Source: Marinicauda salina (GTDB lineage Bacteria > Pseudomonadota > Alphaproteobacteria > Caulobacterales > Maricaulaceae). From it: 64,000 bases of DNA. The number at the start of each line of letters is the position of its first letter. The stretch's first letter is position 1. The stretch lies in NCBI RefSeq assembly GCF_003122085.1, contig NZ_QEXV01000004.1:224631-288630 (forward strand), given 5' to 3'. The notes under the pieces are model-generated. The model worked only from the letters and a program-made list of their open reading frames with translations, had not been told where the DNA came from and did not search any database. Shown piece after piece: positions 24,796-31,898 of the stretch. A program made the position numbers and the translations under genes.

Positions 24796-27672
24796 TTACT
24801 GCTGCTGGAGCGTCCAGCCCTGGAACCAGTCGTCGTTCGCGTCCTCGACGGCGCCGATGTAGTCGACGCTGTCGAAGAACGGATCGATCGTGGACGGATC
24901 GATCACCGTCACGCCCGCCTCGGGGCCGGCCGCATCCGGCACGACGCCCTTGGCGTTGTTGTTCGACATGTCGGTGATGAACGAGAAGCCGGCCAGCGAG
25001 GTCGTGCCCGTGGTGTTGTTGGCCTCCCCGCTGAAGAAGGCGGCTTCGTCGAACTGGCTGCTGTCGCCGTCGGCGACGTCGTCGTCGGTGTTGAAGTTCT
25101 CCGGGTTGTCGAAGAACACCGAGCGGACCTGCAGCTCGTCATTGTTGGCGTGGGTGAAAGTCAGGTCGTTGTCGACATCGGCGCCGGCGTCGTTGAAGTC
25201 GACGACGATGCCGTTGATCAGATCGCCCTTCGTGCCCTCGCGCAGCAGCATGCCCAGGTCGGAGGCCGACGAGGCCCGCTGACCGATCAGCGTGAAGTTC
25301 GAGATCGTCGGGTTCGAGAACGGCTCCGCGGAGTTGTCGTCGCCGTTGCTGTCGAACTCGAAGCCCTGGTCGGCGTCGTCGGCGGCGTGCTGGACGATCA
25401 CGTACTGCACGTTGCCGGTCCAGCCGTCGGTGTAGTCGAGGCTGTCGTCGGCGTTGCCGGTCAGCACGATGTGCTTGGCGTTGACCGTGCCGCCGAAGAA
25501 CTCGACGCCGTCATCCTGGTTGTTGTGGACCTGGATGAAGTCGACCTCGGTGCCCGTGCCCACGCCCTGGAAGGCGATGCCGTTGAGCTCGTCCTCGTTG
25601 TTCACGCGGAAGCCGGCGTACTGGACGCGGGTGTAGTTGATAGCGCCCGAGTCGTCGTCGGCCGTGGCGCCGCCGAACAGGCCCGACGAGCCCTCGCCGG
25701 ACTTCTCGCAATCCACGGAGCCGCCGGTCGCGGTGCCGTCGATGCAGGCGTTGATCGGCGCGCGACCGTTGATGACAAGGCCGCCCCACTCGCCGCGCGA
25801 CGTGTTCGGATCGGCCTGCGTGCCTTCCACGTCGGCGCGCGAGGTCATGATCACCGGCTGGTTGGCCGTGCCGTTGGAGAAGATCTGCGAACCGCGGGCG
25901 ACGACGAGATAGTCGCTGCCGGCGGAGCCGAACAACGTGGCGCCCGGCTCGATGGTCAGGCTGGCCTCGATGCCCGAGGGCTCCGGGTTCGCCGGATCGG
26001 CGCCGCGATCGACCCCGACGAAGACCGGGCCGATGATCTCGTAGAGATTGCCGCCGGTGAGCGTCAGGTCGGAGGTGATGTTGCCCTCGATCTGGCAGAC
26101 GCGCTGGCCGCCGATCGTGTCGGCCGCCTCGGTCGTGCCCGCCGGGCAGCCCGGATCCGGGAACAGGCCGAAGGTCCAGCCCGCCGCCCAGTTGGAGCTC
26201 ACCGTCTCGCTCGGCGAGAAGGCGCCGATATAGTCGGCCGCGGAGAAGCCGGCGTCGACCGTGGTCGGGTCGATCGCGGTGACGGCCTGCTCGTTCGGGC
26301 CGGGGAAGAACTGGCCGGCCAGCGAGTTCGCGCCGGTCGTGTTGTTGGCGCCGGCGTTGAAGAAGGCGGCCTCGTCGAAGCCGTCGTCGTCGTCTTCGAA
26401 GTTGGCGTTGCAGTCGAAGAAGGTCGAGCGGATCGTGAGGTCCGAGCCGGCGAGGCCGTGCGTCTCGGGCTGGTCGACGTCGAGGCAGGCGTCGTTGAAG
26501 TCGACGACGACGCCGTTGACGAGGTCGCCGGCCGTGCCTTCGCGCAGCAGCATGCCGAAGTCCGACGACGAGGAGTCGCGCTGGCCGACCAGCGTGAAGT
26601 TGGAGATGCGCGGGTTCGAACGCGGCAGCGCGGTGTTGTCGTCGCCGTTATTGTCGAACTCGAAACCCTGGTCGCCGTCGTCGGGCAGCTGGCGGACGAG
26701 CACGAACTGGGCCGAGCCGACCCAGCCGTCGGTGTAGTCCATGGAGTCGTCGGCGATGCCGGTGAGCACGATGTTGCGCAGGTCGACCGTGCCGCCGAAC
26801 ATCTCGATGCCGTCATCCTGGTTGTTGTGAACCTGGATGAACTCGGCGGTCGTGTCCGAGCCGACGCCCTGGAAGGCGATGCCGTTGAGCTCGTCCTCGT
26901 TGTTCACGCGGAAGCCCGCGTACTTGACCTGGACGTAGCGCAGCGTGCCGGAATTGTCGTCGGCCGTACCGCCGCCGAACAGGCCCGAGGAGCCTTCGCC
27001 CGACTTCTGGCAGTCCTCCGTGCCGCCGGTCGCCGTGCCGTCAATGCAGGCGTTGATCGGCGCGCGGCCGTTGATCACCAGGCCGCCCCACTCGCCGCGG
27101 GCGGTGTCAGAGCCCGTGCGCGGGGCGCCGAGACGCTGCTCGACGAGATCGAGGGCCGAGGTCATGACGATCGGGTCGGTCGACGTGCCTTCCGCGTCGA
27201 TCGAGGAGCCGCGCGTGATCACGATGTAGTCGCCGCCGGATTCACCGACGAGTGTCGCGCCTTCCTCGATGGTCAGCGTCGGACCGCCGGGCGCGCCCGC
27301 CGTGGTCGTTCCGGAGGTCGAGGCCGTCGAGGCGCCGTCGTCCTGGCCGACGAAGACCGGGCCGGAGATGAAGAAGGTCTCGCCGGCCGGGATGGTGACG
27401 TTCTGGGTCAGCGTGCCGGTGACGCGGCAGGCCGTGACGTCGGCGTCGCCGCCGCTATAGCTGACCGTCGTGGTCTGCGAGGCCGTGCCGGTCGGGCAGC
27501 CGCCCGCGGGAATGAGGTTGAGCGACTGCGTGCCGCCGCCGCCGCCGCCCTGGGAGGGCGGGGGAACCTGGTTCTCCTCGCCGGGCGAGCTGATCGACGC
27601 GTCGGAACACGCCGCGATGACGGCGCAGGACGCGCCGAGGAGCAGGTGCTTGGTGATGGACTTGGTTGGCAT
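24796..27672 (-). CDS. Large ElpS-like surface lipoprotein with two tandem beta-helix repeats
   Basis: A 958-residue lipoprotein: signal MPTKSITKHLLLGASCAVIAAC with lipobox VIAAC, a P/Q/G linker, then two copies of a roughly 435-residue unit. Each copy carries GEWGGLVINGRAPINACIDG, YAGFRVNNEDELNGIAFQGV, FIQVHNNQDD and DFNDA blocks, a right-handed beta-helix-like pattern rich in Asn/Asp/Gly, with cysteine pairs (CIDG...C). The start at 27672 has a GGGGGAT ribosome site. In Caulobacter crescentus a phosphate-starvation surface lipoprotein, ElpS, is encoded beside a 12-gene T2SS; gene order and lipidation here fit that model, but homology is inferred, not computed. Confidence 0.82.
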   Translation of the reverse strand: MPTKSITKHLLLGASCAVIAACSDASISSPGEENQVPPPSQGGGGGGTQSLNLIPAGGCPTGTASQTTTVSYSGGDADVTACRVTGTLTQNVTIPAGETFFISGPVFVGQDDGASTASTSGTTTAGAPGGPTLTIEEGATLVGESGGDYIVITRGSSIDAEGTSTDPIVMTSALDLVEQRLGAPRTGSDTARGEWGGLVINGRAPINACIDGTATGGTEDCQKSGEGSSGLFGGGTADDNSGTLRYVQVKYAGFRVNNEDELNGIAFQGVGSDTTAEFIQVHNNQDDGIEMFGGTVDLRNIVLTGIADDSMDYTDGWVGSAQFVLVRQLPDDGDQGFEFDNNGDDNTALPRSNPRISNFTLVGQRDSSSSDFGMLLREGTAGDLVNGVVVDFNDACLDVDQPETHGLAGSDLTIRSTFFDCNANFEDDDDGFDEAAFFNAGANNTTGANSLAGQFFPGPNEQAVTAIDPTTVDAGFSAADYIGAFSPSETVSSNWAAGWTFGLFPDPGCPAGTTEAADTIGGQRVCQIEGNITSDLTLTGGNLYEIIGPVFVGVDRGADPANPEPSGIEASLTIEPGATLFGSAGSDYLVVARGSQIFSNGTANQPVIMTSRADVEGTQADPNTSRGEWGGLVINGRAPINACIDGTATGGSVDCEKSGEGSSGLFGGATADDDSGAINYTRVQYAGFRVNNEDELNGIAFQGVGTGTEVDFIQVHNNQDDGVEFFGGTVNAKHIVLTGNADDSLDYTDGWTGNVQYVIVQHAADDADQGFEFDSNGDDNSAEPFSNPTISNFTLIGQRASSASDLGMLLREGTKGDLINGIVVDFNDAGADVDNDLTFTHANNDELQVRSVFFDNPENFNTDDDVADGDSSQFDEAAFFSGEANNTTGTTSLAGFSFITDMSNNNAKGVVPDAAGPEAGVTVIDPSTIDPFFDSVDYIGAVEDANDDWFQGWTLQQQ

Positions 27673-27799
27673 CTCGATCCCCCGAAAGCCGTGGTGGCGT
27701 GCGAATGGGCGTGTCCCCTCAGGGCCGGCCGCCGCATGCGGACCGCCCGAGGTTCGCGGGGAACGAACACGAAGTTTGCAACAGGCTGATCGCACTTCG

Positions 27800-27817
27800 G
27801 TGACAGAGCGGTGACAG
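27800..27817 (-). promoter_or_regulatory. Pho box (PhoB binding site) upstream of the ElpS-like gene
   Basis: On the minus strand the sequence reads CTGTCAC-CGCT-CTGTCAC: two identical 7-mers separated by four bases. This is the exact geometry of the PhoB Pho box (CTGTCAT, four-base spacer, CTGTCAT/C), 11-base period, in the orientation of the downstream gene. It ends 128 bases before the lipoprotein start. The spacer is GC-rich rather than AT-rich. Control by phosphate starvation is inferred and agrees with what is known for ElpS. Confidence 0.7.
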
Positions 27818-28101
27818 GCGCCGCGCGCGTCCGGGCGATCGTTCGGCGAGGGCCGCGGCGAGACGCTTAACGCTTTGTAAATCGCCGCCTGCGGGGCCGC
27901 CGCCGCCAGCGTGGCGCAATTGCAACGTGGGCGATTCCAAAATCGCCGGCCGCGCATCCGGGGGCGTCTCCGCGCCGGGCGTCGGCCGCCGCGACGGTCG
28001 CGCCAGCCTCGGTCGGGCGGCGAATCGGGGGGGAGTCGCGGTCCGCGCGTACGTGGTCGCCGCCCGGCGCGCGATCCGGTGCGGCGCGTCCGGCCTGGGC
28101 G

Positions 28102-28130
28102 CTGTAGCAAAACGTTCACCGGGCTGTCAC
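28102..28130 (+). promoter_or_regulatory. Degenerate triple Pho-box-like repeat
   Basis: CTGTAGC (28102-28108), CGTTCAC (28113-28119) and CTGTCAC (28124-28130) repeat with an 11-base period; the first spacer is AAAA. The last unit matches the PhoB consensus well, the others by 4-5 of 7. It points toward the plus-strand gene at 28243, about 110 bases away. Confidence 0.4.
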
Positions 28131-28242
28131 AGCCGCGCAAGGAAGACCGCCTAACTCCTCGTCTCGAGGCCCGCGACCCGCGCGCGCTCCGCGGGCCGTC
28201 CGGCCGGGCCGCGCCCGGCGGCGCGCAAGGGAGGAGGTGGGC

Positions 28243-28695
28243 GTGAGTTTCATCCGCAAGTATGCGCAGCGCTACAACCTGCCCACGCGCGCGGGCGCGG
28301 ACGGCGGCGCGCGCAAGAGCTTCCGCCGGAAGATCCTCGACGCCGCGGACCGGCAGCTCGCCCAGCTCGACCGCCTCCGGACGGCGGCGGACCTCGACTA
28401 CAACCCGGCGGGCGGCAGCCGGCGCTGGTGGTGGTCGGCGCGGGCGGCGGACGGCCGCCGCACGATCAAGATCTACGTGCAGGGCGCGCTGCTCGAGGGC
28501 GATGCGACGGGCGTCGTCGTGGACGACAGCGTCGAGGCCGTCCGCGCGGAGGTCGAACGCATCCGCCGCTTCATCGAGAGCACGAGCGACGCCGACTGGG
28601 AAGACGAGGAGCGGCGCCGGCGCGAGGCGCGCGAGCGCTGGAAGCAGCGCGACCGGGAGCGCAGCCTCGAGCGGCGCAAGTCGTCCAGGCGGTAG
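28243..28695 (+). CDS. Hypothetical protein with highly charged C-terminal helix
   Basis: A 150-residue protein. The N-terminal half is basic (FIRKYAQRYNLPTRAGADGG) and has a GGSRRWWWSARAADGRRTIKIYVQG strand pair; the C-terminal 55 residues are a long Arg/Glu helix ending in RRKSSRR. The GGGAGGAG ribosome site fits the GTG at 28243 better than the in-frame GTG at 28237, which is too close. No family is recognised. It is the last chromosomal gene before the tRNA-derived left end of the island and may be PhoB-regulated. Confidence 0.65.
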   Translation: MSFIRKYAQRYNLPTRAGADGGARKSFRRKILDAADRQLAQLDRLRTAADLDYNPAGGSRRWWWSARAADGRRTIKIYVQGALLEGDATGVVVDDSVEAVRAEVERIRRFIESTSDADWEDEERRRREARERWKQRDRERSLERRKSSRR

Positions 28696-28763
28696 CGGGC
28701 TAAGCGCCGCCGCGGCGGTCCCGTGCGGCCCGCGCGGGCCTTCGTCGATCGGCTGGGGAAAGC

Positions 28764-28845
28764 TCCGATCGCGCGTCTCAGGCTAAGCGCCTGAAAGTGA
28801 TGGCTCCCCGGGCCGGACTCGAACCAGCGACCCAGCGGTTAACAG
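28764..28845. repeat. attL: left 82-bp direct repeat with displaced 3' half of tRNA-Asn
   Basis: These 82 bases are identical to 48453-48534. They contain the 3' part of tRNA-Asn from its anticodon loop to the CCA end (reading on the minus strand) plus 36 bases of downstream flank. Identity stops sharply on both sides. The 5' half of the tRNA is absent here, so this copy is the original tRNA end displaced by integration; it cannot make a tRNA. Confidence 0.93.
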
Positions 28846-28962
28846 GTGATGGGTCGCGGAACAAAGAGGGATAATCTGAAACGCGATGATACGCTAACTA
28901 TCAGAAAAATATGTTTTTAGCTTTTCAGGCTGGGTCAGCGCGGTGCATGATGTGTCGGATTC

Positions 28963-28985
28963 TTGGACCCCACGTGGACCCCAGA
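28963..28985. repeat. Left copy of the TGGACCCC double repeat
   Basis: TTGGACCCCACGTGGACCCC begins here; it holds two TGGACCCC units with an 11-base period. The same 23-base element (22 of 23 identical) lies at 48411-48433 near the right end, in the same orientation. It sits just before the integrase gene. It probably is an arm-type binding site for the integrase or its excision factor. Confidence 0.6.
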
Positions 28986-29001
28986 GAGGTCTGGAGAGCC
29001 A

Positions 29002-30300
29002 ATGACCGACCCATCGCGAACCTGCCTCCCGCGCAACTCCAAGCAGATCGACGCCCTGAGAGTGGAGCGGCGAACCGAGTTTCGGAGCGATGTGGTTCCT
29101 GGGCTCATTCTCCGCGTCGGCGAGACCGGCCATAAGAGCTGGAGCTTCAGCTATCGCCGGCCGGGCACCGGCAAGCGCACCAAGGTGTCGCTGGGCCGTT
29201 ATCCGGAACTCGGGTTGAAGGACGCCGAGAAGAGAGCGCGAGAGCTGAGGACCAAGGTCGATCAGGGCATTGACCCCAAGGCGCATGAACTCGCTGACCA
29301 CACGGTTCGAACCGTGCGCGATCTCGCGGATCGATACCTCGAGCAGCATGCGATGCCGAACAAGCGATCCTGGCGGGCCGATCAACGGATCATCGGGAAA
29401 GACATTCTTCCAGTGATCGGGGACTTCGTCGCTGACACGCTCACTCAAGCCGACATCAATGCGGTGCTCGATCGCGTGGAGCGCCGCGGGGCGAAGATCC
29501 AGACGAACAAGGTCTACGAGCTGCTCCGCGGCATGCTCCGTTGGGGCGTCTCACGCGCCTATATCCAGAACAATCCGACGAGGGAGATGAAGCGCAGGCA
29601 CCGACCGGAACCCGGCGATAGAGCCCTTGAGCCGGATGAAATCGTTCGTCTTTGGAAGGGCCTGGACGACACCGGTCTTTCAACAGCCATGATATGCGCG
29701 CTCCGGCTGGCCCTGGTGACGGGACAGCGGATCGGCGAGGTCTGCGGAGCCGAGCGAACAGAGTTGAACCTCGCTCGAGGCTACTGGGAGATTCCGGCTG
29801 CTCGATCGAAGAATGGACGCGCCACTCGCGTGCCGTTGTCAGATCTCGCCAAACAGCTGTTCGAAGAGGCCGCGCTTCACCACGCGGGCAAGGAATTTCT
29901 GTTTGCGTCCCGTCCGAGAGCCCGTCTCGGTATTGAGAAGCCTCGTGAGCAGGCGCTCAAGGCGCATTCGGCCGCCAAAGCGATCAATCGTAAGCGTCGA
30001 CATCTGGGCTTCGAAGACCGACCCTTCACGCCGCATGACTTCCGCCGGACGATGGCGACGCATCTGCAAAGAAATGGCGTCCGTGAAGAAGTCGTCGCGC
30101 GGCTTCTCAATCACATCAGCGAAACCGAAAAGACCGTCACCCGTAGGGTCTATATGCGCCACGACTATGAGGAAGAACGCCGTGACGCGATGGACCTCTG
30201 GGGGCGGATGATCGAGAAGTGGCTATCGGGAGATGGAGCCGACGTCGTTACGCCGTTCCCTGCGAGCGGGAAGACCGCGCCTTCCGATGAGACGGCGTGA
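29002..30300 (+). CDS. int: Tyrosine-type site-specific integrase of the island (DUF4102 type)
   Basis: A 432-residue P4/CP4-57-like integrase. The N-terminus is the DUF4102 arm-binding domain (PGLILRVGETGHKSWSFSYR, KVSLGRYPELGLKDAEKRAR). The catalytic domain has Arg in VTGQRIGEVCG, Lys in SKNGRATRVPL, HxxR in TPHDFRRTMATHL, His in LLNHISE and the Tyr nucleophile in RVYMRHDYEEER. A GGAGAG ribosome site supports the ATG at 29002; the upstream in-frame TTG at 28963 falls on the repeat. Such integrases target tRNA 3' regions, as seen here. Confidence 0.96.
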   Translation: MTDPSRTCLPRNSKQIDALRVERRTEFRSDVVPGLILRVGETGHKSWSFSYRRPGTGKRTKVSLGRYPELGLKDAEKRARELRTKVDQGIDPKAHELADHTVRTVRDLADRYLEQHAMPNKRSWRADQRIIGKDILPVIGDFVADTLTQADINAVLDRVERRGAKIQTNKVYELLRGMLRWGVSRAYIQNNPTREMKRRHRPEPGDRALEPDEIVRLWKGLDDTGLSTAMICALRLALVTGQRIGEVCGAERTELNLARGYWEIPAARSKNGRATRVPLSDLAKQLFEEAALHHAGKEFLFASRPRARLGIEKPREQALKAHSAAKAINRKRRHLGFEDRPFTPHDFRRTMATHLQRNGVREEVVARLLNHISETEKTVTRRVYMRHDYEEERRDAMDLWGRMIEKWLSGDGADVVTPFPASGKTAPSDETA

Positions 30301-30914
30301 GGTCTCATGAGATGGCCAGCCGCGACGCCAGGCGTGCAGGGGAATGGCGGTTCGGAGATGAGATTTCTCCGCCCGAGGACGCAGACGGTGAAGAGCGCGA
30401 GCTATGGGAGCGCGCCGGAGCCGGGGATCTCCATCATCCGAGGCGCATCCTCGCCCTCATTCTGGAGGAGATAGAAGCCTCCGATTGGGGCGAGCCCGCC
30501 AAGGCCAGCATGCGTGAAGAGGTCTCCGGGATCCTTGAGCTGCTCGACCGGCTTCCGGAGCCGCCTCCCGGCGTCGCCTGGGAAGAGTGCCGCGCGGGCC
30601 GCGCCTACCTCCTCGCCTACCGGTTCTTCAGCCTCGGCCGCGAGTACGCCGCTGCGCACGGGGAATTCGGCGAGAATGGCGCGCGGATATACCGCGAGAA
30701 GCATTCCGAGCCCCTGCGAAGGTACGGCGCCGAGGCCCGTAAGGCTGCGGCGAGGTTGAGAAATGTTGAGGTTGAAGACTTCATTGATAGGCAGATCGGG
30801 GCAGGGGAACTCTACAAGAACGCGGTGCGGGATGCGGCCGCGAAGTTCAATCTCAGCGAAAAGCGGGTGAGGTCGATCGCCCCGAAGAAAGATTTCTCAG
30901 ACCACTCCAGATGA
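30297..30914 (+). CDS. Hypothetical island protein, translationally coupled to integrase
   Basis: A 205-residue acidic protein starting at GTG that overlaps the integrase stop (GTGA); an ATG at 30312 is an alternative. It contains a helical block (HHPRRILALILEEIEASDWG, VSGILELLDRLPEPPPG) and a C-terminal segment, NAVRDAAAKFNLSEKRVRSI, that looks like a small helix-turn-helix of the type found in phage and island regulators. No family is recognised. The coupling suggests a role in integration or its control. Confidence 0.65.
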   Translation: MRSHEMASRDARRAGEWRFGDEISPPEDADGEERELWERAGAGDLHHPRRILALILEEIEASDWGEPAKASMREEVSGILELLDRLPEPPPGVAWEECRAGRAYLLAYRFFSLGREYAAAHGEFGENGARIYREKHSEPLRRYGAEARKAAARLRNVEVEDFIDRQIGAGELYKNAVRDAAAKFNLSEKRVRSIAPKKDFSDHSR

Positions 30915-30989
30915 GAAACGCCATCGGCTCCCATGAAGCTCCATAGACCGGCGTGAGACACGCCGGCGAGCGAAGAAGGAGCAATGCCG

Positions 30990-31178
30990 ATGTTCACCGA
31001 CGTCACGAACGCGATGTCGATCAACCAGGCCGCCGCCTATGCCGGCTTGAGCCGATCGACGATCTATCGCCTTATGCAGCGCGGAGAGCTTCAAACCCTG
31101 AAGATCGGTTCTCGGCGTTTGGTGCGGAAGGCGGATGTCGACGCGCTGCTCGAGAGAGCGGTCGATCGCTCGAAGTGA
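30990..31178 (+). CDS. Excisionase-like helix-turn-helix protein (AlpA/MerR-type HTH_17)
   Basis: A 62-residue DNA-binding protein: MSINQAAAYAGLSRSTIYRL followed by MQRGELQTLKIGSRRLVRKA, the exact pattern of HTH_17 excisionase-family proteins (AAxYxGxSxxTIYRxxxxGxLxxxxxGxRxxxxxxD). The AAGGAG site at 30976-30981 is eight bases from the ATG at 30990 but only two from the one at 30984, so the second start is preferred. It is the likely recombination directionality factor for the integrase. Confidence 0.88.
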   Translation: MFTDVTNAMSINQAAAYAGLSRSTIYRLMQRGELQTLKIGSRRLVRKADVDALLERAVDRSK

Positions 31179-31898
31179 GCGTCCGGGGCGAAAAATGTTC
31201 GCTTTTGTTCACATTGCAGCACGGATTCATGGGAGATTGCGCCTAGTAGGCGGATCGGGAGTTTAAGCACTCCGAGCCCGAGCTGCTGGATTCACGATGC
31301 CCGGGACTGAACGGTCCACGGCGAGGCTATCTCAGAGACGCACGAAGGGGCATCAGGGAAGTTCGCCTATTCAACCCGACCTCGGCTGCCGCGATCCTCA
31401 TTGGCGGGCCGAGGGAGGGAAAGCAGATCGCATTGAACTGGGTTGGCTCCCTTCAATCAGGCGATCATCAGCTCGGCCGCTTCGAGGCACGCGCGTGGTT
31501 TGCGCGGATCGCTCGGAAGCGGGAAAACCCACAAGGTCGACGGCGCCGGGTTGTGCTTCCGCCAATCGCTCAGGAGCCGGGCCGCTTCCGCGTCCAGATA
31601 TCGGATGAGATCGGCCCGCGGCCTTCATCCCGCCGTAGCGGTTCCTGATTTCATCAAGGAAAGCGCTCGATGCCGCCGAAAGCCTAGATATTGAGAGGTT
31701 CGAGCGACGGTTCCGGAGATGAGGTGAAGAGCGAGGGTGCGGCTCGCCTCGCTCTCCAGCGCCGGCGCGTTCGCAGATTGCTCCACAGCTATTTCGCATC
31801 CCCGGCGTGCTCGAGCCGATCGAGGGCGCCCACGCCTATTGTCGATCTCTGCGAACCGACCCTAAGGTCGCAACATATTCGGCGCATGGGGTGGGAAT
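31179..31898. other. 720-base stretch without a clear intact gene
   Basis: No intact gene is supported. The stretch separates the integration module from the defense cargo. The minus strand holds what looks like a frameshifted coding remnant (31457-31799, listed separately). A plus-strand frame is open from about 31262 to 31648 but has no convincing start or ribosome site. The bases before 31899 are likely to hold the promoter of the restriction genes, though no strong consensus is seen. Confidence 0.55.
31457..31799 (-). pseudogene. Possible frameshifted gene remnant
   Basis: On the minus strand, the frame upstream of 31625 reads SRLSAASSAFLDEIRNRYGG and, after a shift near 31625, the next frame continues ADLIRYLDAEAARLLSDWRK, then LWVFPLPSDPRKPRACLEAA, ending at a TGA at 31457. 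Both halves look protein-like, whereas neither frame alone is long. I do not recognise the family. It may be a decayed small cargo gene. Confidence 0.35.

Larger units (their letters stand above)
27673..28242. other. 570-base divergent intergenic region
   Basis: No gene is supported here. It separates the minus-strand lipoprotein gene from the plus-strand gene at 28243. It holds two sets of 11-base-period CTGTCAC-like repeats, one facing each gene (27800-27817 and 28102-28130), and otherwise G+C-rich sequence with no open frame of convincing composition. Confidence 0.7.

Noticed and set aside
25150..27789. Long open frame on the strand opposite the ElpS-like gene (and similar ones opposite gspD and the TonB receptor gene)
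   Set aside because: High G+C opens antisense frames. These translate to Arg/Val/Asp/Gly-rich text without domains, while the opposite strand encodes clear proteins.
28801..28853. A second tRNA gene at the left island end
   Set aside because: Only the 3' half of tRNA-Asn is present; the D arm and 5' acceptor strand are missing, so it is an att remnant.
28963..29001. Integrase translation from the upstream TTG at 28963
   Set aside because: It would read through the TGGACCCC repeat; the ATG at 29002 has a GGAGAG ribosome site and begins just before the arm-binding domain.
31197..31210. GTTC-N6-GTTC, resembling an alphaproteobacterial LexA box
   Set aside because: The alphaproteobacterial SOS box needs seven bases between the GTTC units; here there are six, so the helical phase is wrong.
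31262..31648. Plus-strand open frame of about 130 codons in the island gap
   Set aside because: It has no start codon with a ribosome site and its composition looks like a shadow of the minus-strand remnant.
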